A stretch of 64,000 bases of DNA from 55-13 sp037190145 (GTDB lineage: Bacteria > Armatimonadota > Fimbriimonadia > Fimbriimonadales > Fimbriimonadaceae). Shown here piece by piece: positions 1 through 8,583 of this stretch. Location: contig JBBCJU010000008.1 in NCBI GenBank assembly GCA_037190145.1, forward strand, positions 62,001 to 126,000, written 5' to 3'. Numbering within the stretch: the stretch's first letter is position 1; the number at the start of each line of letters is the position of its first letter. The position numbers and the translations under genes were made by a program. A model generated the notes under the pieces. The model searched no databases. It saw nothing but the letters and a program-made list of their open reading frames with translations, and had not been told where the DNA came from.

Positions 1-2
1 CC

Positions 3-473
3 AGCGCGATCACAACCTTTAAGAACGGACAAATGTTGGGGCAAGACATGCTCTCTTACACCCCCAATGGAGCCGAGGCAGAAGTTCGGATCACGAAGGC
101 GTTGGATGTACGAGTAGAGAAAAGCGAAGAAGAGCTGAAGCGCGAGCCGGGGGTAATCAAGCAAAAGGTTTTTGTGGGCGTTGACCGAGACGGAAAGCGA
201 CTCTACGAGGACAGAGATCTCTTTGACCGTTTGCACATTAAAGGAACCTTGGTGATTCGAAATAACAAGGCGAATACCGTCACGATGAAGGTAGCAAAGA
301 CGTTGACTGGTGAAGTGGCCAATGCAAGTCACCAAGCCAAGGTCGTTAAGCTGGCGAAGGGCATCACCGATACGAATCCGACAAGCGTCGTCACTTGGCA
401 AACGGATGTTGGTTCAGGCAAGACAACGAACCTAAGCTACGAGTTTTCGATCCTTGTGAAGTCGAATCGGTAG
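3..473 (+). CDS. C-terminal part of a DUF4139-like protein (cut by window edge)
   Basis: The reading frame is open to the left edge of the window, so only the last 156 codons are visible; the first internal ATG at 33 is not a convincing start. The fragment is beta-rich. It has a GAEAEVRI segment, a central stretch on non-canonical backbone turns (LHIKGTLVIRNNKAN), and an ending of the type 'TWQTDVGSGKTTNLSYEF'. This layout (a normalised 'NNK...VTMKV' strand, then a W-x-x-x-x-x-x-G strand, then a final Y-x-F strand) resembles the C-terminal DUF4139 domain of MuiA-type proteins. The family match is by eye only. Function is unknown and the protein is probably cell-envelope associated. Confidence 0.5.
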   Translation, partial: SAITTFKNGQMLGQDMLSYTPNGAEAEVRITKALDVRVEKSEEELKREPGVIKQKVFVGVDRDGKRLYEDRDLFDRLHIKGTLVIRNNKANTVTMKVAKTLTGEVANASHQAKVVKLAKGITDTNPTSVVTWQTDVGSGKTTNLSYEFSILVKSNR

Positions 474-532
474 GGGGAAGTTGGGGAGGAGAGGAGAAGG
501 GGAGCTGCGGAGTAGAGGAGGTCAAAGAATGG

Positions 533-939
533 TCACCGATTCCGAGGTGAAGTAAAACACCACTTCGTGGGATTAGCGATCATCGAAACCAACATCCTAA
601 TCACCTCCTCGGATTCTGCATCAATCTGGTCAAAGTACTCCTGGCTAATGTATTGATGGTGAAGGGCGAACTCAAGCCAACATTGAGTTTCGCCCATCTC
701 AGTCTCAGCGTCGCTTAGTTTGGAAACGAAGTGTGCCTCATATCTGCGTTTCCTCCATGCTTCAGCTAAATTTGCACAGACTGATCTTGATCATCTCCTG
801 ATCTGATCGGTTAATGCAAACTGTTCGATTTTTGGAAAAGATTGACTAACTTCATACAGCCTTACAGCTAGATCAAAGGCTTTACGGTAGACGATAAGGT
901 CTCTATGAGATTGAACGGACACTCTTACTCATTCACCAT
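533..939 (-). pseudogene. Broken four-helix-bundle protein (23S rRNA intervening-sequence protein family)
   Basis: On the minus strand one frame reads a near-complete four-helix-bundle/S23 protein: HRDLIVYRKAFDLAV, then DQIRR, a TGA stop at 793-791, and then SRSVCANLAEAWRKRRY and LSDAETEMGETQCWLEFAL up to a TGA at 535-533. Family members have Ser or Ala where the TGA lies (RRS-SRSV), and TCA to TGA is one base change. A second lesion is likely at the 5' end. The ATG at 939, which has an AAGGAG about 11 bases upstream, runs into TAA after four codons, and the conserved frame starts one base off with a GTG at 922. The rest of the 474-1091 gap shows nothing else I can support. Confidence 0.75.
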
Positions 940-1091
940 TGTTAGTACCAACTCCTTTCGCGTTTGCAACTCCTCTACTCCTCACCTAGACTTTCCCTCC
1001 GCTACATTACGGGCTTCCCTTCCGCATCCCTGCTTGGTTTCCGCTGTCTGGCCTTTTGATTTTAGGAAAGCAGTGGTACCTTGCAAGGAAC

Positions 1092-3470
1092 ATGGCGAAA
1101 GCCCCTGCTCCTGATAAGACTTTGATTCCGGTTTTGGCCGTGCGAGATGCGGTTCACTTTCCGGCGCTGATTAACACTCTTAATGTGGTGCGTGAACCCA
1201 GTGTGCGCGCCATCCGCAAGAGTATGGATGGAGATCGTCGGGTGCTGGTTCTTAGTCAGCGGGATATGTCTCAAGAGGAACCACGAGTGGAGGACCTCTA
1301 TCGAATTGGGACTTTGAGTGAGGCATTACAGGCTCTCCCCATGCCCGATACTTCTTTACGAGTCGTTCTGAGAGGACTCGTTCGTGCAAGGGCAGCCCGT
1401 TTGATCACCCGGAACGGAACCTTTTGGGCAGAGATAGAGGAAGTTCCCGAGCAAGGTTCAGAAGACTTACGGGCAAACGCGGTGATGCGGGCAAGTGTAG
1501 AGACATTTGGCCGAGTGGTGGGCCTCAATAAGCAGATTCCACCAGAAGCGATGCAAAGTGTTGTGCACCTGGATGAGCCAGGCAAGCTCGCCGATGCCAT
1601 TGCCCACCATCTCCCACTGAAGCCCTCTGAAAAGCAGGCTCTACTGGAGCAACAAAACGCTCTCGAAAGGCTAGAAAGGATCTTTGAATTCCTAAAGCGC
1701 GAAGAGCAAATCCTCGATCTTGATGTCGATATCCGAAAACGGGTGGAGCGAGAGCTAGGAGATGGGCAGCGAGAGTTCTTCCTGCGAGAACAGTTAAAGA
1801 TCATCCAAAACGAGCTGCAACAGCGCGAACATCGTCTCGGAGAAACCGAGGAGTATAAGCAGAAGTTAGAGCAATGCCAAATGCCAGAAGCGGCAGAACA
1901 GAAGGCGCTTTCAGAATTACGCCGCCTGGATCGCACCCCCGCCAGTTCGCCCGAAGGAATGGTCCTGCGCAACTATCTTGACTGCATGGTGGAGCTCCCT
2001 TGGAACCAAACCACAGAGGATCGGCTAGACGTTGCATCCGCCAAGCAGTTATTGGATGAACAGCACTTTGGATTGGAAAAGGTGAAGACCCGTATCCTAG
2101 ACTATCTAGCGGTCCGGCAGCTGAAAGGCTCAATGCGTGGGCCAATCCTTTGCTTTGTGGGACCTCCGGGCGTAGGCAAGACATCCATCGCTCGATCCAT
2201 TGCCGAAGCAATGGGGCGTAAGTTTGTGAAACTGGCATTGGGTGGTGTGAGAGATGAAGCTGAGATTCGAGGTCACCGCCGAACCTATGTAGGTTCCATG
2301 CCAGGGCGAATCATTCAGGGGCTCCGAACCTGTGGGGCAAAGAATCCAGTGATTGTGTTGGATGAAATCGATAAATTGGGTTCGGACTATCAGGGTGATC
2401 CAACATCGGCCCTCTTAGAAGCTCTGGACCCGCAACAGAACGACCGTTTTAGTGACCATTACTTGGAGGCCCCGTTCGATCTCTCAGAAGTGATGTTTGT
2501 GGCGACGGCAAATCTTCTGGAAAACATTCCCGCGGCATTGCGAGATCGTATGGAAGTGATCCATTTCCCAAGCTACACCGACGAAGAAAGACTCCAAATA
2601 GCGACTTCATTCCTGGTGCCCAAGACTCTGGAAGATCACGGCATCAATGCTCAGCAGATTGATATTCCCGAGTCCTCACTTAAAGAGATCATTCGCGACT
2701 ACACGCGAGAGGCTGGAGTTCGAGACTTAGGGCGAGCGATTGCCGCAGTTGCGAGAAAGGCCGCTCGCCAAGTAGCTGAAGGAATGACCAAGAAGCAGGT
2801 GATTGACGAAGTTCGCTTGGCCGAGTTTCTGGGGCAGCCCCGTTTTCGTCGTCAAGCAAGATTGGAAGAGGATGCAATTGGGTCGGCAACCGGACTCGTT
2901 GTCAGCGAGTATGGGGGCGATGTTATTAGTATTGAGGCGAGCTTGATGGAACCTCATGCCGCGCGCACAGAGCTTCGGTTGACCGGAAATTTGGGCGATG
3001 TCATGAAAGAATCTGCTCAGGCCGCCCTTACCTTTGTGCGAGCTAATAGCGAGGCGCTAGGTATCGGCAGAACGTTCAAGTACGACGTCCATGTGCATGT
3101 CCCTCAAGGTTCCATCCCTAAGGATGGTCCGAGCGCAGGGGTGACCATCGGTGTGGCTTTGGCATCAGCAGCATCGGGAAGAGCCGTCCGTCACGACGTT
3201 GCCATGACCGGTGAACTCACACTGCGAGGCAAGGTGTTGCCCGTGGGCGGAATTCGCGATAAAGTCTTAGCCGCTCATCGTGCGGGAATCAAGACTGTTA
3301 TCATCCCCGCCGAAAACGCTATTGAGCTAGAAGATGTTCCGGCATCTGTCCTAATGGACATAGAGGTGCAACTAGTTGCAGACCTCTTCAGAGCCCTGGA
3401 AATCGCGCTAAAGTCGGATGGGCGGGTGAAACAAGTTGCCTACGCCCACGACCCATTTGCCAAGAGTTAG
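1092..3470 (+). CDS. lon: ATP-dependent protease Lon
   Basis: A 792-residue Lon (LonA) protease that degrades misfolded and regulatory proteins in the cytoplasm. The order is N-terminal substrate-binding domain (about 1-200), coiled-coil helical region with REQLKIIQNEL, AAA+ domain with Walker A GPPGVGKTS near residue 357 and Walker B VIVLDEIDK, and C-terminal protease domain. The catalytic dyad is Ser681 in PKDGPSAG and Lys724 in GIRDKVLAA. The frame stays open back to a TTG at 1056, but the ATG at 1092 fits family length better. It is preceded by AAGGAA one base away and by a TACCTT hexamer nine bases away. The gene ends 5 bases from the convergent Tudor-like gene. Confidence 0.96.
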   Translation: MAKAPAPDKTLIPVLAVRDAVHFPALINTLNVVREPSVRAIRKSMDGDRRVLVLSQRDMSQEEPRVEDLYRIGTLSEALQALPMPDTSLRVVLRGLVRARAARLITRNGTFWAEIEEVPEQGSEDLRANAVMRASVETFGRVVGLNKQIPPEAMQSVVHLDEPGKLADAIAHHLPLKPSEKQALLEQQNALERLERIFEFLKREEQILDLDVDIRKRVERELGDGQREFFLREQLKIIQNELQQREHRLGETEEYKQKLEQCQMPEAAEQKALSELRRLDRTPASSPEGMVLRNYLDCMVELPWNQTTEDRLDVASAKQLLDEQHFGLEKVKTRILDYLAVRQLKGSMRGPILCFVGPPGVGKTSIARSIAEAMGRKFVKLALGGVRDEAEIRGHRRTYVGSMPGRIIQGLRTCGAKNPVIVLDEIDKLGSDYQGDPTSALLEALDPQQNDRFSDHYLEAPFDLSEVMFVATANLLENIPAALRDRMEVIHFPSYTDEERLQIATSFLVPKTLEDHGINAQQIDIPESSLKEIIRDYTREAGVRDLGRAIAAVARKAARQVAEGMTKKQVIDEVRLAEFLGQPRFRRQARLEEDAIGSATGLVVSEYGGDVISIEASLMEPHAARTELRLTGNLGDVMKESAQAALTFVRANSEALGIGRTFKYDVHVHVPQGSIPKDGPSAGVTIGVALASAASGRAVRHDVAMTGELTLRGKVLPVGGIRDKVLAAHRAGIKTVIIPAENAIELEDVPASVLMDIEVQLVADLFRALEIALKSDGRVKQVAYAHDPFAKS

Positions 3471-3475
3471 TAGGC

Positions 3476-3796
3476 TTACAAATCGGCTTCGTTGATGCGG
3501 ATCATGCAGATGCTGGTGACTTCCTGATCGCCATCATCGTATGCGATGTGCATAGCGTGCCCATAAACAGCGGCTACTTTGCCCGGGTAGTAAGCTTCGC
3601 CGCCTTTCCAGCGACACTGAAGCTTTGTTCCGATGGCTACCTGAAGGGGACGCATCTCAGCCACCGCAACCATTGATCTATCCCCATCATCAAACTGGAC
3701 CTCAGGAGAAGGGCCATCTCCGACTACAACCCCCGGATACCACCAAGATTTTTCTTGGGGCCAACGGGCTAAAACACGATCACCAAGTGCTGGCAT
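3476..3796 (-). CDS. Small protein with two Tudor/agenet-like repeats
   Basis: A 106-residue protein made of two similar SH3-like barrels. Repeat 1 runs from LGDRVLARW to WWYPGVVVG and VQFDDGDRSMV. Repeat 2 runs from IGTKLQCRWKGG to AYYPGKVAAVYG and IAYDDGDQEVT. The pattern G-x-x-V/L-x-x-R/C-W, an aromatic pair before PG, then F/Y-D-D-G-D is the Tudor/agenet signature known from eukaryotic chromatin readers; each copy keeps aromatic residues that could form a cage. An in-frame TTG at 3811 would add five residues, but the ATG at 3796 has a TAAAAT hexamer five bases upstream. It lies between lon (tail to tail) and nadA, whose stop is 18 bases upstream. Its ligand is unknown. Confidence 0.7.
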   Translation of the reverse strand: MPALGDRVLARWPQEKSWWYPGVVVGDGPSPEVQFDDGDRSMVAVAEMRPLQVAIGTKLQCRWKGGEAYYPGKVAAVYGHAMHIAYDDGDQEVTSICMIRINEADL

Positions 3797-3801
3797 GTCA
3801 T

Positions 3802-3807
3802 ATTTTA
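3802..3807 (-). promoter_or_regulatory. Putative -10 element of a leaderless start
   Basis: Minus-strand TAAAAT ends five bases before the ATG at 3796 and there is no Shine-Dalgarno sequence. It matches the TANNNT-N6-ATG pattern seen at many starts in this window. No clear -35 box. Confidence 0.4.
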
Positions 3808-3814
3808 GCAAAAA

Positions 3815-4936
3815 CTAGGCGCAAACAGTAAGCATCCTAGTTAAGGCCTCCTTTGCCCAGTAAGACACCTTTTCTGGAACCTTAACTTGGTTCACCACAT
3901 TACCCTCAACTAAATTTTCGAGTACCCAACAGAGAAAGCTTGGGTGGATTCGATACATGGTAGAGCACGGGCAGATTTGGGGGTCTAGGCAGAAAATGGT
4001 CCGATCTGGCATCTCTTTGGCCAAGCGGTTCACCAGATTGATCTCGGTACCAACCGCCCAGATAGATCCAGGTTCCGAAGCTTCAACCGTTTTGATGATG
4101 TACTCCGTGGAACCGTTGTAGTCTGCCGCTTTCACTACATCGATAGCGCATTCTGGGTGCACCAGCACATTCACCCCAGGGTGGTCTTGTCTTGCCTTTT
4201 CAATCTGCTCCACAGAAAACCGCCCATGAACCGAGCAATGGCCCTTCCAGAGAATGAATTTGGCACGCTTTATATCCTCTTCACTGTTTCCACCAAGTGG
4301 CTTGAATGGATCCCATACGATCATTTCGGTTTCGGGGTCATAACCAAGCTTGGCACCGGTGTTTCGACCAAGATGCTGGTCGGGGAAGAATAGAACCTTG
4401 TCACCTTGCTCCAGAGCCCACTTAACGGCGGTGGGCGCATTTGTAGAGGTACAGACAGTGCCGCCCTTCTCGCCCACAAAGCCCTTTAGATTTGCCGCAG
4501 AGTTGATGTACGTCACTGGGATTACGGTGACCTCTGATCCTTGCTCCCCTGTTGTTACGCTACCTAAAACTCTTTCGAGATCTGCCCAGCACTTTCTGAC
4601 TTGAAACAGGTTTGCCATATCTGCCATCGAGCATCCAGCCGCAAGATTTGGCAAGATCACGGTTTGGCTCTCTGGAGTGAGGATGTCTGCACTTTCCGCC
4701 ATGAAGTGCACGCCGCAAAAGACAATAAAATCAGCTTCAGGATGGAGATTCGCATCCTTCGCAAGCTTGTAACTGTCGCCGCGATAGTCCGCATGTTTGA
4801 TGATCTCGTCGCGTTGATAGTGGTGACCAAGGATAACCAGCTTCTTTCCGAGCTTCTGCTTGGCGGCAACGATACGTGCATCGGCCTCTGCGGGTGAGAG
4901 GTCGGCATACTCCTGCGGGAGCGGGGCCTGATACAT
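3815..4936 (-). CDS. nadA: Quinolinate synthase NadA
   Basis: A 373-residue quinolinate synthase that condenses iminoaspartate with dihydroxyacetone phosphate in de novo NAD synthesis, using a [4Fe-4S] cluster. Visible marks are VILGHHYQRDEI near the N-terminus, FCGVHFMAES, and the three cluster cysteine regions: AGCSMAD (Cys102), HPECAID (Cys263) and QICPCSTM (Cys322/324). The start ATG has a good AAGGAG eight bases upstream. No nadB or nadC lies beside it, so the pathway is scattered. The 283-base gap to the divergent PEP-CTERM gene holds a TATACT hexamer on the minus strand at 5037-5032 that may be a -10 box. Confidence 0.96.
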   Translation of the reverse strand: MYQAPLPQEYADLSPAEADARIVAAKQKLGKKLVILGHHYQRDEIIKHADYRGDSYKLAKDANLHPEADFIVFCGVHFMAESADILTPESQTVILPNLAAGCSMADMANLFQVRKCWADLERVLGSVTTGEQGSEVTVIPVTYINSAANLKGFVGEKGGTVCTSTNAPTAVKWALEQGDKVLFFPDQHLGRNTGAKLGYDPETEMIVWDPFKPLGGNSEEDIKRAKFILWKGHCSVHGRFSVEQIEKARQDHPGVNVLVHPECAIDVVKAADYNGSTEYIIKTVEASEPGSIWAVGTEINLVNRLAKEMPDRTIFCLDPQICPCSTMYRIHPSFLCWVLENLVEGNVVNQVKVPEKVSYWAKEALTRMLTVCA

Positions 4937-5219
4937 TCTGTTTATTCTCCTTGCGGGCGACAGAGTGTCGCTCTTAAGACCGTTAACAGTCGAATCGGAC
5001 GACGGGGTTGTTGTTAACGTTCTTCTTTTTTAGTATACGATTTTGCTGATGAATGCCGTTAGCAGTGGGTCATTTGAACTTCACATGTCGCAATGCTAAT
5101 TCACCAAGTAGTTTTGCTTGGTTAGGTGAACGGATAAAACATTAGTGGCATGTACCGTATAGAATAAAGCTTGCTTGTCTCGCGGCGATGTAGCCTGAGC
5201 AACTTTTTTGGAGGTTCCT

Positions 5220-5783
5220 TTGAACATTAAAACATTATTGTTTGGAGCTTTTGTAGCTTCAAGCGTCTTTGCTTCCGCCGACACTTTTACAAAGACTGTT
5301 GATCTGACTGGTGTCACAACAAATGCTGTAGAAGGTGATGCAGCGAACTATTTCCAATCGTATGATTTTGGTTCAGAGTTTGCTGGCTACTCTAATTTTG
5401 TATTGACCGGTATAGCCTATGACCTAAACCTAACAGCAAACTCACCTAGCTGGCTCTCGGAGATTACGTTCTCATTCTTGAATTCGGAAAGCGTGGGAGT
5501 TTACTTAACTCCCGGAATTGGTGTAAATAGTTCTGGAACCGGAACCTACGCTGATGAAGCTAGTTTGGTCGATCTTGGCCTTGATTTTGCTTTGTTGGGC
5601 GATAACATTCTAACGCTCGAAGCCTTTGAAACCTTTAATGATTCATCGGTTGCAATCGACGGAATTGTAAACTCCGGCACAGTAACCTTCACTTTTGAGG
5701 CTCAGCCAGTTCCAGAGCCTGCGACACTTGCCGCTCTTGGCTTGGGTGCAGCAGCACTTCTGCGACGCCGAAAGAAAGCCTAA
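5220..5783 (+). CDS. Secreted PEP-CTERM sorting-domain protein
   Basis: About 187 residues: a signal peptide (NIKTLLFGAFVASSVFASA), a beta-rich extracellular part, and a C-terminal sorting signal made of VPEPATLAALGLGAAALL followed by RRRKK. The tripartite PEP-CTERM tail is recognised by exosortase (EpsH family), which was first linked to biofilm matrix and exopolysaccharide export. I choose the TTG at 5220 because GGAGG lies five bases upstream; an in-frame TTG at 5208 overlaps that site. No exosortase gene is in the window. A strong terminator follows. The extracellular part is not recognised. Confidence 0.85.
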   Translation: MNIKTLLFGAFVASSVFASADTFTKTVDLTGVTTNAVEGDAANYFQSYDFGSEFAGYSNFVLTGIAYDLNLTANSPSWLSEITFSFLNSESVGVYLTPGIGVNSSGTGTYADEASLVDLGLDFALLGDNILTLEAFETFNDSSVAIDGIVNSGTVTFTFEAQPVPEPATLAALGLGAAALLRRRKKA

Positions 5784-5800
5784 GAGCTTTCACTTGAAGC

Positions 5801-5832
5801 AAAAAAGCCCTGCACTCATGCAGGGCTTTTTT
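5801..5832. terminator. Bidirectional rho-independent terminator
   Basis: A perfect 8-bp GC-rich stem (GCCCTGCA / TGCAGGGC) with a 4-base loop, flanked by six A on the left and six T on the right. It can stop the PEP-CTERM gene on the plus strand and the 850-residue gene, which ends at 5835, on the minus strand. Confidence 0.93.
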
Positions 5833-5834
5833 GT

Positions 5835-8387
5835 TTACAGCCGATACCGAATTTCACTGACTCGCTGGTTTCCACCATATCCTCCCAAGATAACCAGCCG
5901 ATCAACGAACGCTTTTGGATTCGGGTCAACTGCCCAAAGGGTCGGTTTGCCGTTCACAAGAAGCCAAATTTGCCCCTCGCGACGAGACAATTGGATTCGA
6001 TTCAGGCCCTGAGCAAGGCCTAAACGCTCATCACCAACCTCTTTGCCAAAGAATCGGAACCTTGTGATCCGGTTTTCATAACCTCCAATAAAGGCAATAT
6101 AGTCAACCCCGGCTCCCATCTGGCGGGTCGAGGGCTGGAAAGCCGCCAAGATACCATCGCTTTTGCCTTCAATCACGGCAAAAAGATCAAACTCTGTTGA
6201 CCTTGGCACCTTGATCACTAAGGCACCCTCATTTGGGCCAGAGTGCTGAAAGGCGTTGTCTTGAACCTTCCACCCGCCTGATAGCTCAACCCCGTCACTC
6301 CCCGGCTTTACCACAACCGTAGGGTTTAACGGAGCTATCTCCTTAGGAGCATTCCCCGGCATAGGGTCTCTACCCGCTGGCTCAAGCATAAGGCTGTAGA
6401 AAAGCTGATATGGCTCCCAAATGGAGTAGGTTCGGCCCTCAAGATCAAACAGGGTAAAGCAAGATCCGATTTCTCGACCACCGCGATCCCAGTACCAGAT
6501 GCCATCACCCCGGTTGGGCCACATAAACTCAATAATGACCTCATCCCCCATCTTGGAGGCTTTCCACTTTAGGCCGGGTGCGCGACCGAGGTAAGGCTTT
6601 ACATCAACAACTCCGCCGCTGGGGCCAGGTGCTCTATTAGCGGCGGTTAGATTGGTGGCTTCAAACCCTTGTGTTCCTACATTTGAGTAAACACCTTGTC
6701 CTTCTCCGTCAAATGCTGCCTGCAGACGACGCCATTTCCCTTTAATCCGCAGTAATCCGTAGTATCCCGCGGCACCATGGCTTTGTTGATAGGTTGCTTT
6801 AATTTCCGCCCGATCCACCTTTCCGGCAAGGGGGACTCCCGACCATTCTTCCGGCTTTCCGTCTACTGTCGCTGACATGGGATAGATAAGGGGAGCAAAG
6901 GGAATGAGGGGGTAAGGGTCTTGACCATCTGCGATACCATCCCCATCTGAATCTTTCCTGGTAGGGCTGGGCTTAAAGGTCTGATCTGCCTGCTTTAGCC
7001 ATGTGGATTGTAGTGGACTGGGCGCCCAAGTGCTGAGCATGACTTTGGCCAAATCGCTCATCTCTCCGTCGGTGGAGAACTTGTTGGGTGATGAACCAAA
7101 TCGACGCTCATCCAGTGGCAATCTTCGGTCGTCATCTGGGAAGCCATCTTCATCTGCGTCCGTGACCGATAGGGTGTAGCCAAAGTACATCCTAAGCCAC
7201 TGGGCATCACTGAGGACACGATCCCAGAACCACATCGTTTGCCAATGCTCGCCGCTTTTTCCCGCGGTATTCCAAGTGTTCTCCGTGGCTGTCCCGTTGC
7301 TGGCAACGCGCCGGAACCTAGGCTCAGGATGGTTGAAAACAATGCGTTCATCTTCGCGATAAGAAAGCGAGTATTGACCGTGAGATTCTAGGGCATGGTG
7401 AAACTCATGGGTGGCTAGCCAAGCGATATCTCCACCCCCAAGGAACTGGGAACGTGCGGGTATTCCTTGCGGCCAGCCATCAATCCCCAGGGTGCCTCCA
7501 CCTGATGTGTAGAATTCCCATTTCACGCCATTCCACTTCCGAACAAAGGCAACCTCAATTTGGCCAGAAAACGGCTTTGTTTCTACGATAGGGGCTTTCG
7601 AAATCTTCAACGGGTCTTTCACATCAACGATGGTGAAATCGCCTCCCCCTGGGTCGGCAAAGTCTTTTCCGGCATAGCTTCGAGAGAGGGGCCATCCCGC
7701 AAAAAACTTATCCACCCTTTCTGGCTCTGGTCCCCAACGCTGCCACCTAGGATCAATATGGATTTGGTAATCGATCCACAGCCTCATTCCTGAGTTGACC
7801 CATAAGAATCTTGAAGACGCAGCAAACTCCTCTCGAATCTTCTGGATATCAGCGGGTGTCAATGCCTCGGGAAGAGGGGCAATATTTACCGATCCACGGG
7901 GGTGTGAGGATTCCACGTTGATGACATTTGGCATCAGCAGAACTTTCACTGGAAGATGGATAATCGCTTTTTGACCCTTCTTGGCTTGCGTGCTGACGGC
8001 ATATTCTCTGCGCCACCCATCTTTGGCTCCCCAGTTAGTTTCTTCACTCGTAGGTTTGGACCCTGGATCCCATACTCTATAAAAGTATCGTTGCCCAGAC
8101 TTGAGGTCGCCGAGGGTGATTCGGTGTAAAGTTTTCTTCTCCGGCCCACCTCTCCGAATCTCTGGCTTCCCAAAATTCTTCGCTCCAAAGGTAGTCATTG
8201 GAGTATCACTTGCGCGAAATTCCACCCTAGTTTCACAGGCTGTCTGGGTGTAGTACTGCAAGGTAAAGCTCGTCTTAGAAATCTCTACCACCGGGCGCAT
8301 GGGGTCAATGAGAGCGCTTTTGTCGCTAACATGACGGCTAACCTCGAATCCAGATTGACCTATCAGAACGGTTGCCAAGAAGAGCAT
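5835..8387 (-). CDS. Large secreted protein with HExxH motif, Ca-binding repeats and CBM9-like region
   Basis: An 850-residue protein with a short signal-like N-terminus (MLFLATVLIGQSGF). Residues 30-120 look like a fibronectin/purple-acid-phosphatase N-domain (TLQYYTQTACETRVEFR, LKSGQRYFYRV). A central ATHEFHHALESHG puts His327-Glu328-x-x-His331 in a zinc-metallopeptidase-like setting. The spacing to the next His (position 10, not 11) does not match metzincins. Two DxDxDG stretches (DADEDGFPDDD, DSDGDGIADGQD) are thrombospondin-type-3-like calcium sites. Then comes a CBM9-like part starting TVDGKPEEWSGVP and a C-terminal lectin-like fold. The protein may bind and cut a surface polymer, but activity is not shown. 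Confidence 0.6.
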   Translation of the reverse strand: MLFLATVLIGQSGFEVSRHVSDKSALIDPMRPVVEISKTSFTLQYYTQTACETRVEFRASDTPMTTFGAKNFGKPEIRRGGPEKKTLHRITLGDLKSGQRYFYRVWDPGSKPTSEETNWGAKDGWRREYAVSTQAKKGQKAIIHLPVKVLLMPNVINVESSHPRGSVNIAPLPEALTPADIQKIREEFAASSRFLWVNSGMRLWIDYQIHIDPRWQRWGPEPERVDKFFAGWPLSRSYAGKDFADPGGGDFTIVDVKDPLKISKAPIVETKPFSGQIEVAFVRKWNGVKWEFYTSGGGTLGIDGWPQGIPARSQFLGGGDIAWLATHEFHHALESHGQYSLSYREDERIVFNHPEPRFRRVASNGTATENTWNTAGKSGEHWQTMWFWDRVLSDAQWLRMYFGYTLSVTDADEDGFPDDDRRLPLDERRFGSSPNKFSTDGEMSDLAKVMLSTWAPSPLQSTWLKQADQTFKPSPTRKDSDGDGIADGQDPYPLIPFAPLIYPMSATVDGKPEEWSGVPLAGKVDRAEIKATYQQSHGAAGYYGLLRIKGKWRRLQAAFDGEGQGVYSNVGTQGFEATNLTAANRAPGPSGGVVDVKPYLGRAPGLKWKASKMGDEVIIEFMWPNRGDGIWYWDRGGREIGSCFTLFDLEGRTYSIWEPYQLFYSLMLEPAGRDPMPGNAPKEIAPLNPTVVVKPGSDGVELSGGWKVQDNAFQHSGPNEGALVIKVPRSTEFDLFAVIEGKSDGILAAFQPSTRQMGAGVDYIAFIGGYENRITRFRFFGKEVGDERLGLAQGLNRIQLSRREGQIWLLVNGKPTLWAVDPNPKAFVDRLVILGGYGGNQRVSEIRYRL

Positions 8388-8393
8388 GCTTAG

Positions 8394-8399
8394 ACTCTA
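8394..8399 (-). promoter_or_regulatory. Putative -10 element of a leaderless start
   Basis: Minus-strand TAGAGT lies exactly six bases before the ATG of the 850-residue gene. No Shine-Dalgarno sequence is visible there. Confidence 0.4.
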
Positions 8400-8583
8400 C
8401 CAACAAAGTTAGAAGAGGGCGATGGAGAAGGGAGCCTAAACCAGTCAAAGGGATACTGACTTGGTGAAAAAGATTGGAGAGGATGGCAAAGGAGATGACT
8501 TTTGAAATAATATATCTTCTGTCTGGGGATTGACCCACCCTTTAGGGTTTCTTTAGCTTGGCTAGTTACAATTCTCTCAAATC

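Noticed and set aside
905..1114. 69-residue plus-strand ORF before lon
   Set aside because: It overlaps the disrupted four-helix-bundle gene and the lon start, has no recognisable domain and no ribosome site.
1298..1972. 224-residue ORF antisense to lon
   Set aside because: Low-complexity Ser/Arg/Cys composition typical of the shadow frame of a charged helical gene.
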